Shown piece by piece: positions 34,746-46,369 of a DNA stretch of 64,000 bases. This DNA comes from Saururus chinensis (taxonomy: Eukaryota > Streptophyta > Magnoliopsida > Piperales > Saururaceae). Location: assembly GCA_035235625.1 (NCBI GenBank), contig CP141144.1, forward strand, positions 29,075,014 to 29,139,013. Reading direction: 5' to 3'. The position numbers and the translations under genes were made by a program. The notes beneath the pieces are model-generated. The model did no database searches. It was not told the origin of the DNA and saw only the letters and a list, made by a program, of their open reading frames with translations. How positions within the stretch are numbered: position 1 is the first letter of the stretch; each line of letters opens with the position of its first letter.

Positions 34746-35037
34746 GACATTTATGATTTTGGATACCTTTTAATAAATATCCTACTTAATTAGTGTAACC
34801 TATGTTTGGTATTCTTTGTTGGTAATTATTATTCTGTCTTTTAAACTTCTTGCTAAGTTTAATTACTAGATATATAACCTTATTTTTTTATGTGTGATGT
34901 ATGTGTATTATTTCATAGTGGTTGGTAATATTGTGGTATGTTGAAATTTTTGGTATGATCTTTATGGTATGACTTTTCAAGGTTTGTAGCATTTTTTTTA
35001 GGTTTTTCCATATTTATTGCATGCATTATGTGGCTTT

Positions 35038-35498
35038 TAATATTCTATTCACTTTTGTGTCCTCTGTTTATATACATAATTGTGCGTTCTTTTTATGATT
35101 TTTTTGTTTCTCTTCTTTGTTGTTTTTGTATTTGCATGTTAATTTTTTTTTAATTTGCAGTGTTGCTTGTTTGCATTCTTGGCGGCTTGTGCATGGTAGT
35201 AGTAGGATGTTGTGCCTGAAATTTGTTGTTGTTAGATTCTAGGTGATTCTTTATATAGTAGTGCTATTTTTTCTTGTGTGTAAGTTTTTGGCTTATAAAA
35301 TTCTATTCGCTTTGTGTCCCTGTTTATATATATAGTTGTACTGAATTTTTTTGTTTCTCATCTTCATTTGGTTTGTATTTGCATGCAATTTTTTTAAAAA
35401 AATTGTAGTGCTGCTTGTTCGCGTTCTTGGTGGCTTGTGCATGATAGTAGTATGATTTCATCTAGAAATTTGTTGTTGTCGAATTCCAGGTGATTCTC
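35038..35498. repeat. Tandem duplication (~258 bp) at the insertion site of the nest
   Basis: Unit 1 (about 35038-35295) and unit 2 (35296-35498, continuing at 60793) share TATATA...GTTTCTC, TTTGTATTTGCATG, TTGCTTGTTYGC, GGCTTGTGCATGRTAGTAG and AGGTGATTCT. The start of unit 1's right end (TTATATAGTAGTGCTATTTTTTC) matches 60793 onward, so the pre-insertion sequence can be recognised on both sides of the 25-kb nest. Confidence 0.7.
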
Positions 35499-38400
35499 TG
35501 TACGATCTCTAACCCTAACACGGTTTGTTTTGATTTAATTCTATTATTATTGTGTGGTTTCATTTTAATTAGCCGGTTTGACTTGTTTTGGGTTTAAAGA
35601 TTGATAATGATGGTTGTAATAAAATTTTCTCTCATTTTTATAAGTTTCTAGGTTAAACTTAATTTATCCTATTTTTAGAGAATATTTTATAAATTTAGGC
35701 CGTGGGTCCAACCGTGGGCCCCATATTCAAATTTGACTAGAAAGGGTTCCACTAGACTTTAAACTTTTCTTATTTCTTAATCAAATAATTTTAAAATTTT
35801 TAAAATTTATTTTAGCCTTAAAATGAGCAAAATTACCTATTTAGAGTGTTAAATTTTATTTGTACCCCAACTTTTAATGTGCACACCCTAAGGACTTACT
35901 ATAAATAGAAAATCCCAACCCCATTCCTAATTGGAAGAGAGCAAAAATTTGGAGGCTGAGAAGCGGTAATCCCCATACCAAAAGAGGAAAAAACAATGTA
36001 GGTATGTTTAAACCCTAATTTTTTATGAATATCTTAGATTCTCCTTAATCTTTCTTAACCCCATCTTTCCCAAAGTTGAATTTTATTTTACCTTATTAAA
36101 AATATTATTTTTAATCTCTATTTCAAACACTAATTTAGGGATTTTTGCTTTTAAGCAAGAGAACCCTAGATTTACATGTTTTCAAAGTAGTTTAAGCTTA
36201 ATTTTAAAATTTAATGATGTATTAACCTAACCCAAACATTATGTCGGGATTTGTGATGGTTAGAGCTTTGATTTGGGACTCAAAAGCTCACTAAAGGTAA
36301 GGGTTTTAATTCTAAGTTGATTAATGTTTCAGATTTAAGGTTTGGAATGCTTTATGTGAGTTTGTTTTGTATTTATGATTTAATGGTGGATTAAATAAAG
36401 CATCTTCTTTTTAGTGATTTTTTATTGATTTAGAGTAGAAATGATGAGATCTATCATTCTTTAAGCTTATATTTCAATATTATGAAGATTGGAGGTGATA
36501 TTAGGGTTTTCTTGTCGATTTTGTGTATTTTTAGTTTTGGATTCACAAAGTTGAAGACAAACTAGTTTTGGAACTATGAGGGGAGTTTAAACAGCCCAAT
36601 AGCCGATTTTACAGCCTAGTGTTCGAACAGTTGTCTCACCGATCAAACGATCAGCCATTCGAAAGGCCATTGGCCGATCGAATGGCCAAACGGAAAATTT
36701 GCCTTCTTGAGTACTTTGTCCATCTCTTGTTTCCATTTGCATACATCTCATTCCTTAAGCTTATAATGAGTTATTTTTACTTATGTTCCTGTGAATGCAT
36801 GAATATGGACTTGAAAGCTATGATGTAGTTCAAACATGAATTAGGTTCCATATTGTTAGGTTCAAATGTGATGTTCTCCTTATCCTAAATTCATGTTTGA
36901 TGATTCTCCATGTTTTATTTATGATTCTAGTAAGTTTAATTATGAGATTGGGTATGTATGTTTACATATGATGTGCTAATTATTTGTGAACTATATTTCT
37001 ATGTCTACCTAACGTGTAGTGATGATTATACTTACCTAAGTCTAGCATGAAGTTACAATTGGCTTAGACTTGTATTTTTTGAGATTTTCACCATTATTTC
37101 AATAAGGAAGAACCGTGATAAAATCATGAGGGCATGTGTGTAGTACGTGGATGGTTTGTTCATGTTGCATATACTTTGCTTAGATTTGAACATTATCACT
37201 ATGTACACACTTGTGAAAGTAATTGTGGTGATTATTTGACATAATTGGATTTGGAATGATGCACATATGGACTAATTGGGGTAGATCTTTTGTACTAAGA
37301 TACATGTAGTGTTGCTCATGTATGTACCATGTTGCATACCTTATAAAAATGGTTTATGATTGAGATTTATTGTGATTAGCCTTGATTGATAATTAGATTC
37401 ATTTGGATGACATTGCTTGTCTGATCAATCAATCGCAGGCATATCGATTTGGTTTTATGTGTGAAAGGAGGGGTTTTACATCCCTTTGAGGATAGGTTTT
37501 AACATCCAATGGACGGGGTTTAACGTCCCTTTGAGGATGGGTTTTTCCTCCTTGAGTTGAGAAGAGTTGCAATGCTATAAGGAGTTAAATTGTTGAGTTT
37601 ATCTTGACACTGAGAATCTAGGCTGGTTTGTTTGTGTGCACCCGTTTACCAGGGGGTACTTTCCCTGTTAGAAATCTTACCCAAATTGCTCATCTCTTCT
37701 TTAGGACTTCGGACCTTCCAGTTGGGATTGTTCGGAGTGAGTAGCTCTACTTAAGCTTCGGCCGATCAAGTAGGGTTGTTTTATCTATGCATGAGACATT
37801 CACTAATTGTCATTGTTGCATGTGTATATGACATTATGTTCAATTACACAATGGATGTGTAGGGATGAGGGAGCTTATGTTACGCATGTATGTATGGATT
37901 AACTTGCATATTGTGCATGATAGTGTGTTTGAGACACTTTGTATGCGGGGTGAATGTTTGCATTGAGAATAGACTTTGTATGATATGATTATGTTGGAAG
38001 GTCACTCATGTAGGATGCGATTATGTACATGTGTGGTGTGTGGTGAATGTGATGTTATGTTGAACCCATTATGCGTAGGAGGCATATAATATTTATGATG
38101 AGATGTGATGGGGTAATAACATGTTATGCAGGTGACTTACATGAGGTTATATTATGATATGCATATAGTATGGTATGCAGGTGATATGTTAATGCCATCA
38201 TGAGTAGATTCTTGGAGCGTAATGATATGAATGCACAAGTTAATTAAGTCCACCCCACCCTTTGCTATAAAAGAAAAAACCTAGCCATTTTCCCAATTAG
38301 GAAAGCACTGAGACCTAGAGCTTAAGAGCCTAATCCCAATTTTCCTATAGTAGAAAGGAGACTAAGGTATGATTTTGCTTAATGTTTCATTAATCTATTA

Positions 38401-41139
38401 AAATTTTACACAAATCTTTCAAATCTCTTCTTTTGCTTTGGAATAATCTCGAGTTTTACTCAAAAAGTATTGATTTGGATTTCTATTTCAAAATCTAATG
38501 TTTGAAATTTCGTTTTTAGGTCTATTGAACCATAGATTTACTTGTTCTTCAAGATTTTAGGTGTTTTAAAATTGGATTTGAGAAGTGTTAATAAAAATCA
38601 TGTTTTGGGTAGGTTTTGAAGGAGTTTGAAGAGCCATTTCGAATCAAGAACATGCTGGAAGGAAAGTGCTTTGATCTCAAATGTTGCTATGATTCAGATT
38701 TAAGTTTTGATATTGTTTTGAAATGGGTTCCATGATTATGAGTTTTAATGGTGATTTGAGAAAGGAGTAATTTTGGATGCGATTTTTTGGGGTTTATGTT
38801 TAATAATGGCTAGATTTGATGTTCTGAAAGCATGGATATGATTATAATGAAGTTTGAGAATTTTATCTTATAATTTATGAAGGGTATGTGAAGTTTCAAT
38901 TTTGAATTCAAAGTGGGGAAGACGAACCGAAAACTGCTGTTGTGCCGATCGAACAATAGTACTATAGTTTTGTCCATTTTGTTTCTTTTTCTTATTTTTA
39001 TGATTTTAATCTTAATTACCATTTTTTATGTTCATGTGGAGTAATTTAAGCTAGAATGAGCTACTAAAGGGGGATGCTATTGATGTTTGGATATTATGAA
39101 GAGTATTTATGTATTATGTGAAATTGCATGTGGTTGGCTACACATGTTAGATTGCCCATCTTGAATCTATGGTGAAATGATTCCTTATGTCTTAAGCATG
39201 ATTCCAACAAGATTATAGCATGAGATGAACTGATATGTCTTCATAATGTGATTAGATTATGGGTGAATGATGGTGCTATGTCTATATTCAAGTGTGGTGT
39301 GAATATGCTTACATAGGTTTATCATGAGATTACACTTGATTGATGGTTTTCAATGGTTTTCACCCATGATTTCAGTTGGAACCATGATTTGATGTTAATG
39401 TGCATGTGTGGTATGATGATGAGTTAATTACAAGGCATGTTCATATGCTTAAAATAAAATATTTCTACCATGTACACACACATGTGGGGGGGAATGATTA
39501 TGATGATGTTTAGCATTATGGTTATAAATGATGTATGAGGGGCTGATGAGAGCACTTTTCATGAAGTAGGTTCGTGTATGCTTTGCCTACGTATGTACCA
39601 TGTTGCATTCATCTTGAAATGGATTTTCGAATGAGACTTTATCGAAATTTAGCTATGGATGATCGATTGGATGCAATGATGTGAGATTGCATGCTGGATT
39701 AATCGATCGTTGACTTATCATAAATTGGTTTGTTCAAAAGGACATGGTTTCTATTTGAGTTCCTGTGTGGAACATATATACTCCTCAGGTTGAGTCGATC
39801 TGAGTTAATATTGAGTTGAGTTGAATGGGGATAAGTTGTGTACATGTCATGCGGTTAAGATTTCTTGAGATAGTCATCTAGACCCTGAGAATTCAGAGTA
39901 GTATGCCTTTGTGCACCGACTACCACGTGTTTCAGGTTTCCTATGTGGAATTTTGAGTTTTCCAACCGTAGAAGATGTCTAGGGCGAACACACCTGCTCT
40001 AGGTGCTCTATGTGAGATTCGGACATTCCTTGGCTAGGATTGGCGAGGGCGAGAAGACTTAGGGGCTGACTACCCCGAACACTTTATGTTTCTTGTGTGG
40101 AAATTGGTCTATGTCTAGCATGTGTGGCATGATTGTATTCTCTCCATGATAGAGACATTTACTATTTGTTGATGATGCATGTGTATGAGATAATATTAAA
40201 CCCAGGTTACACAGGTTGTGTAGGGATAAATAAGATTATGTGACACATGTGAATATGATTTATTATGCATGATTTAGTATCGTGTGATTGAGACTCCTAT
40301 TGTGCAATGATCTCTAAATGAATGATATGAATATGCATTATGTGATTGCGTGTTGAAGACATGTGTCATGCAGTTGTGAAGGAGAATGGATTGAAATGCA
40401 TGATTATGAATGTGATTGTGTGAGAATCACTTATTATGAAGGATGGATTTTATGCCATAATGTGGTTATGCATACCATGATCTATATGAATGAGATACTT
40501 GTATGCAAGTTGATTACTTATGGGTAACTAGGGGGATGGTAAGGGAATTAATTAGAAATGATAATATTGGGTGAAATGTAGATTTGAATTTCCATGTTGA
40601 TGTGCCGTGGTTGTTTTTTTATTAATGTTACCGTATTTCAAACCTTACTGAGTTTTACTCACCCCTCTTTTTGTGTTTTGTTTTGGGGTTGCGTGGAAAG
40701 ACATACAGTTGATTAGGATTCCTTGTATGAGGGACGATCGGAAAATATATGGGAGTAGGCGTGGATGCCTTAGTACTTTATTCTATCTTCTGATTTATGA
40801 TATTATGTTAATAGAACACTTTGTATGGATTATTATGTTTTATACTCATGAATACCTAATACTTTTAGAATTGTCTCAAATTTTCTAATTTCGAGCCATG
40901 TGTCGGCTCAGGATATTAAGCATGTGGGTTATGTTTGATGACTCATTTCAATATTATTATCTTATTTTATTTTACCTTATTTCTCTTGCTCAATGGGTTG
41001 AAGGCGAGTGACTCCGTATATGTATTAAATACCCCCTTAAGGGGTTAAAGTCTTCTGCAATGCAATTTTGTCACCCCTGTGTGCTTCAACCAACCCTTGG
41101 ACCAAGCTCGGCTCAGGTCAGCAGGTGCCAGGCATGACA
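35499..41139 (+). repeat. 5' LTR of the outer chromovirus, chimeric, 5.6 kb
   Basis: 35499 to about 38235 aligns with the 3' LTR (43922-45956 and 59634-60240). From about 38235 the sequence restarts with a related but different LTR that again contains a TATA region (38266) and leader-like sequence, and it ends in the common U5 (40640-41139). The LTR thus has two promoter regions (TATAAATA 35900-35907 and TATAAAAG 38266-38273), while the 3' LTR has one. Recombination between related families is the simplest explanation. Confidence 0.7.
35900..35907 (+). promoter_or_regulatory. LTR TATA box (first of two in this LTR)
   Basis: TATAAATA, in the same context as 44291-44298 in the 3' LTR (GGACTTAC before, GAAAATCC after). 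Second TATA-like site at 38266-38273. Confidence 0.55.
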
Positions 41140-43884
41140 AAAGGGGCACTTCAAGAATCAATGTCCTTACTGAGGTTAGGGTGGTGAACCTAAGAAACAA
41201 CTGATTCCACAAAACTAAGGACCCCAGGGTAGACCTCAAATCAGGCAGCAAGAAGCAAAGGGAAAGAGGTTGGTTATCGAGGGGAAGGTGTATGCTATTT
41301 CGACTCATGAGGCGGTCAACTCCTCAGCGGTAGTGGAAGGTATGATCATCATTGCCTCTCACTATGCTAAGGTGCTATTTGATACAGGTTCTTCTCACTA
41401 ATTTATTTTTATGCATTTTGCTCGTGAGCTTGATGTGGATCATAGGATGCTATCTATTGGTTTTCATGTGTCTACTCCTTCATCTTCCCTTCCAGCGTAA
41501 GAATATCTTGAGAAGGTCTCTAAGTGGATTGATGGGCATGAGTTGCATATTGATTTGATTATACATCTTGACTATGATTGATTTTGATGTGATTTTAGGC
41601 ATGTTGATTAGTTGCAGCAGGCTCAGGTGTTCTCTACGAATGACTTGAGGTCAGGTTATCATCACTTCATATCCATCCTGACGATGTATCTAAGATGGCA
41701 TTCTAGACTCAATATGGACACTTCAAGTTATTGGTGATGCTCTTCAGCCTAACTAATGCACTGACATCATTCATGGACTTAATGAACAAAGTCTTCATAG
41801 CATACTTGGATCTATTCATGATTATCTTCATAGATGACATCTTGATTTACTCAGCCAACAAGGAAGAGCAAGAGGAGCATCTAAGGATCGTCTTGTAGAC
41901 TTTGTGGGATCACCAACTCTATGCATTGTTTTGACAAGTGTGAGTTCTAGTTGGAGGAGGTGCAGTTCCTAGGCCATGTCATCTCTAAGGATGGTATGGC
42001 AGTTGACCCTTCCAAGGTGGAAGCTGTGTTGAGATGGGAGCAACCCAGGAGCGCTTCCAAGGTATGCAGCTTTCTAGGGCTGGTGGGGTATTACCGCCAG
42101 TTCATTGAGGGTTTCTCTAGCATTGTAAGCCCTATGACCAAGCTAACAAGGATTAATGAGAAGTTCGCGTGGAGTCAAGCTTGGGAATAACAAGAGCTTG
42201 AAGTATATCTTCACCCAAAAAGACTTGAACATGAGGCAAAGATGATAGTTGGAGTTCTTTAAGGACTATGACTTTACTATCTCTTATCATCCCGAAGCTA
42301 ATGTGGTGGCAGAGGTCTTGAGTAGAAAATCAGCCACTGTGGTAGCTTGTGAGCGTGTCCAAGAATGAATTTGTACAAGAAAACCATTAAGCTTAAACTA
42401 GAGTTAGCTATGGGGGATGCATATAGTTGGTTCACCAACCTTTCCATAAGCTTCGCCTGGTTGATAATGTGGTTGAAGCTCAAAAGAGGAATGAGGAGAC
42501 TGAAGCCTTTAAGGCTAAGTTGCAGGAAAAGGTAGTGTTTGACTTTGAGGAGAAGTCCCATGTGAGCTTAATTGATAGAGGCCAGTTGTGTGTACCAAAT
42601 TCCTTGGAGCTTAAGGAGTGTTTCTTATTGGAGGCACACCATTCTAGGTTCTCCATCCACCCAAGGGGAACCAAGATGTATCATGATGTGAAGAAGATGT
42701 CTTGGTGGAGTGGCATGAAGTGAGACATCGCTTCCTTTGTGTCCAAATGCCTTATTTGTCAACAAGTTAAGGCGAAGCATCGTCATCCGGCTGGTTTGCT
42801 ACAACCCCTTCCTATTACAGAGTGGAAGTAGGAAAATGTGGGTATGGACTTTGTTTTCGGACTCCCGAGATTGCTGAGTGGTAACAATGCACTATAGGTC
42901 ATCGTTGATAGACTCACCAAGTCCACACACTTTATAGCAATAAAGATGACTACTTCCTTAGATTTGCTAGCTGCCTTGTATGTGAAGGAGGTTGTGCAAT
43001 TGCATGGTGTCCCAGTGTTTATTGTCTCCACCGTGATCTTCGCTTCACCTACCAATTTTGGCAGAATTTCCAAAAGGCCTTGGGTTCTTCGTTGCATCTT
43101 ATCTCAGCCTATCATCCTTAGACCGATGGGCAATCCAAGAGGACCATTCAAACACTTGAGAACATGCTTCGGGCAAGTATATTTGAGTGGAAAGGCAATT
43201 GGGAGTAGCACCTACCATTGGTAGAGTTTGTTTATAATAACAGTTATCAGGAGAGCATCAGGATGGCACCTTTTGAGGTCCTTAATGAGTGACCACGTCA
43301 ATCTCGTCAATGTTAGAGTGAGGTCAAGGAGCATTTCTTACCAGCCTTGAGCTTGTGCAACAATCAGTAGAGAAGATCTGCGTCATTCGGGAGAGGTTGC
43401 AAATGGCACAAAGTCAACAAAAGAGCAATGCCAACAAGAGGTGGCAAGACTTAGAGTTTAATGTGGGTGATCATGTGTTCTTGAAAAATCTCTCCTTCCC
43501 ATGTGTTGCTCATTTTGGCAAGAAAGGGAAACTATCACCTCAATTTATTGGATCATTTGAAGTCCTTGAGTTCATTGGCAATGTGGCTTATCAGGTGGTC
43601 CTACCTCCTCAGCTTGCGAACATTCATAATGTGTTCTATTTTCACTTCTTTAGAAGTATGAGCTAGATCCATCCCATGTGATAGACTCTTGGAGCTAAGG
43701 GAGGATCTTTCCAATGTCGAAGTGCTGGTGTGTATATTAGACAAGAAGGAAAAGACCATTCAACACAAGGTGATCTTGTTAGTGAAGGTCTTATGGTGGA
43801 ATCACAATGTGGAGGAAGCCACGTGGGAATAGGAGGACGAAGTAGAGGAGAAATATCCCCACCTTTTTGCCACTGATCGTTAGT
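41140..43884 (+). pseudogene. Decayed pol of the outer chromovirus, with internal deletions
   Basis: Zinc-knuckle end (KGHFKNQCP, 41146-41172); protease 41281-41610 (EGKVYAIS, VLFDTGSSH with the DTG intact, later FDVILGM); then RT begins only at QAQVFSTNDLRSGYHH (about 41636), so the N-terminal half of RT is deleted. QFLGHVISKDGMAVDPSKVE and GLVGYYRQFIEGFSS are at 41960-42130. RNase H is reduced to QKDLNMRQR and NVVAEVLSRKS (42220-42330). Integrase 42600-43230 has HSRFSIHPRGTKM, CLICQQVK and IVDRLTKSTHF. The C-terminal part GDHVFLKNLS...GKLSPQFIGSFEVLE and PPQLANIHNVFYFHF spans 43450-43660. A chromodomain-like tail (EEATWE type, ending YPHLFATDR with one shift) ends at 43880-43882. Stops and frameshifts throughout. 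Confidence 0.85.
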
Positions 43885-43921
43885 GAATTTTGAGGACCAA
43901 AATTCCTAAAGGAGGGAAGGA
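43885..43921 (+). promoter_or_regulatory. Pre-PPT stem-loop and polypurine tract (outer chromovirus)
   Basis: GAATTTTG (43885-43892) pairs with CAAAATTC (43898-43905) around AGGAC. The purine tract AAAGGAGGGAAGGA lies at 43908-43921 and the LTR starts at 43922, 16 nt after the stem. The stem begins 2 nt after the pol stop. Confidence 0.7.
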
Positions 43922-45956
43922 TGTAAGATCTCTAACCCTAACCCGATTTATTTTCATTTGATTATGTTATTATTGTGTGATTTTGTTTTAATTAGCCGGT
44001 TTTACTTGTTTTGGGGTTGAAGATTGATAATGATAGTTTTAATAAGGTTTTCTCATTTTTATAAGTTTCTATGCTAAACTTAATTTATCCCATTTTTAGG
44101 GAATTTTGGGTTTTTTATGGCATTTTTTGTAAATTTAGGGCACGGGTCCCACTGTGAAGCTTGAGTGGTGAAGATCCCACGTGACCATAAACTTTTCTTA
44201 TTTCATGATTAAAATGAGCAAAATTACCTATTTAGAGTGTTAAATTTTATTTGTAACCCAACTTTTAATATGTATACTCGAAGGACTTACTATAAATAGA
44301 AAATCCAAGCCCCATTCCCAATTGGGAATGGGCTGAGATTTATAGGTTGAGAGGCCCTAATCCACATTCCAAAGGAGGAAAAATCGATTTAGGTATGTTT
44401 GAGCCTGAATTTTTCATTAATCTCTTAGATTCTCCTTAATCTTTCTTAATCCCATCTTTCCCAAAGATGATTTTAGTTTTACCCTGTTAAAAATATTGTT
44501 TTAAATCTCTATTTCAAACCCTAATTTAGGGATTTTTGTTTTTAAGCAAGAAAACCCTAGATCTGCATGTTTTCAAAGTGGTATGAGCTTAATATTCGAA
44601 TTTAATGAGGTATTGACTAAAACCCTAACTTTGGGTAGTCATTTGTGACAATTAGAGCATCGATTTGGGACTTACAAGCTCACTAATGGTAAGGGTTTTC
44701 ATTCTAAGTTGATTGATGTTTCGGATTTAAGGTTTGGAATGGTTTCTGATAGTTTTTCCTATATTTATGCTTTAATGGTGGCTTAAATAAAGCATGTTCT
44801 TTTTAGTGATTATCTTTTGATTTAGCTTAGAAATGACTAGCTCTATCATTCTTTAACCTTATATTTCAATATTATGAATATTGAAGGTGATATTAGGGTT
44901 CTCTTATAGATTTTGTGTATTTTCGGTTTTTGGTTCTTAAGGTTGAAGGTAAACTAGGATTTAAACTATGAGGGGCGTTCGAATGGCCCAATAGCCGATC
45001 GAATGGCCTAGCGTTCAAACAACTATTTGGACGATCGAATGGCTACATGACAGATTTGCCTTCTTGAGTACTTTGTCCATTTCTTGTTTCCCTTTTCATA
45101 CATCTCATTAATTAAGCTTAGAATGAGTTATTTTTACTTATAACGTTATTGTGAATGCATGAATATGGAATTGGAAGCTATGATGTAGTTCAAGTATGAA
45201 TTAAGTTCCATATTCTTAGATTTTAATGTGATGTTCTCCATATCCTAAATTCATGTTTGATGATTCTCCATGTTTTATTTATGATTCCAGTAAGGTTAAT
45301 TATGAGAATGGGTATGTATGTTTACATATCATGTGCTAATTATTTTTTAACTATATTTCCATGCCTAGCTTAAGTGCAGTGATGAATACGTTTACCTAAG
45401 TCTAGCATGAAGTTGCAATTGACTTGCTCTTGTATTTTTTGAGGTTTTCACCATATTTTATCCATGATTTCAATAAGGATAAACCATGATAAAATCATGA
45501 GGGCATGTGTGTAGTATGAGGATGGTTTGTTTGTGTTTCATATGTTTTGCTTAGATTCGAACATTATCACTATGTACACACAGGTGAAAGTAATTGTGGT
45601 GATTATTTGACATAATTGGATTCAGAATGATGCACATATGAATCTGTTGTATTAGGATACATGTAGTGTTGCTCACGTATGTACCATGTTGTATTTATCA
45701 TGAAAACGGTTTATGATTGAGATTTACCATGATTTGGCGGGGTTGGTCGAGTGGATGACAATGCTTGCTAGATGAATCGATGAAAGGCATATCAATTCAG
45801 TTTTAATTTCTGAAGGACATGATTTTATGTCAAATGGATTGTGTTTTACGTCCATTTGAGGATAAGTATTTCCACCCCATGTTGAGAAGAGCGGCAATGC
45901 TATAAGGAGTTAAATTGCTGAGTTCATCTTGACCCTATTAATTTAGGCTAGTTTGT
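43922..45956 (+). repeat. 3' LTR of the outer chromovirus, 5' portion
   Basis: Starts TGTAAGATCTCTAACCC. TATA at 44291-44298. Aligns with 35499-37636 with many substitutions. Interrupted after TTTGT (45952-45956) by the Reina-like element; continues at 59634. Confidence 0.8.
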
Positions 45957-46331
45957 TGATGTGCCTGATGTAGGCACTATCGGTGCTTAGGAGAATTACG
46001 TAGGGAAAGGGGAGAAAGTAAAGAAGAAAGTGGAGAAACTGGAATACTTCAATTGCATGACTTCAAAATAGAGAGGATTGCCCCATATAGGAGATGACCA
46101 GTCCGCTAGGGAGTCATGCCAACCCAACCCAAGGCCAGCCCAATTCCCTAGAAGTGCATGCCAGTTAGTGGTTCGGCTAGCCCGGACCACTAACTGAACC
46201 AACCCATTTTACATCCCAATATCCAAGTACTAAACTATTACAATAATAAATCATTATGCAACTAGGAAAATAATAAAGTCTAGGGTAAAGTCCTCTGCGA
46301 GACTGGTCGAGTCTGGCCATCGTGCACAACA
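45957..46331 (-). repeat. 3' LTR (element sense) of the minus-strand Reina-like element
   Basis: Plus-strand reading TGATGTGCCTGATG to GCACAACA, 375 bp. Against 59248-59628 the differences cluster in the first 50 bases, with fewer in the rest. Confidence 0.85.
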
Positions 46332-46369
46332 CTCCACCATGCTTCCACTATTTGCCTTGTCCTCAAGGC
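46332..46369 (-). promoter_or_regulatory. Pre-PPT stem-loop and purine tract (Reina-like, minus copy)
   Basis: On the minus strand GCCTTG (46369-46364), AGGA, CAAGGC (46359-46354): a 6-bp perfect stem. A purine-rich tract ends at 46332 next to the LTR, 22 nt after the stem. The frame of the chromodomain ends at a TGA within the stem-loop, as in the plus-strand copy. Confidence 0.68.
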
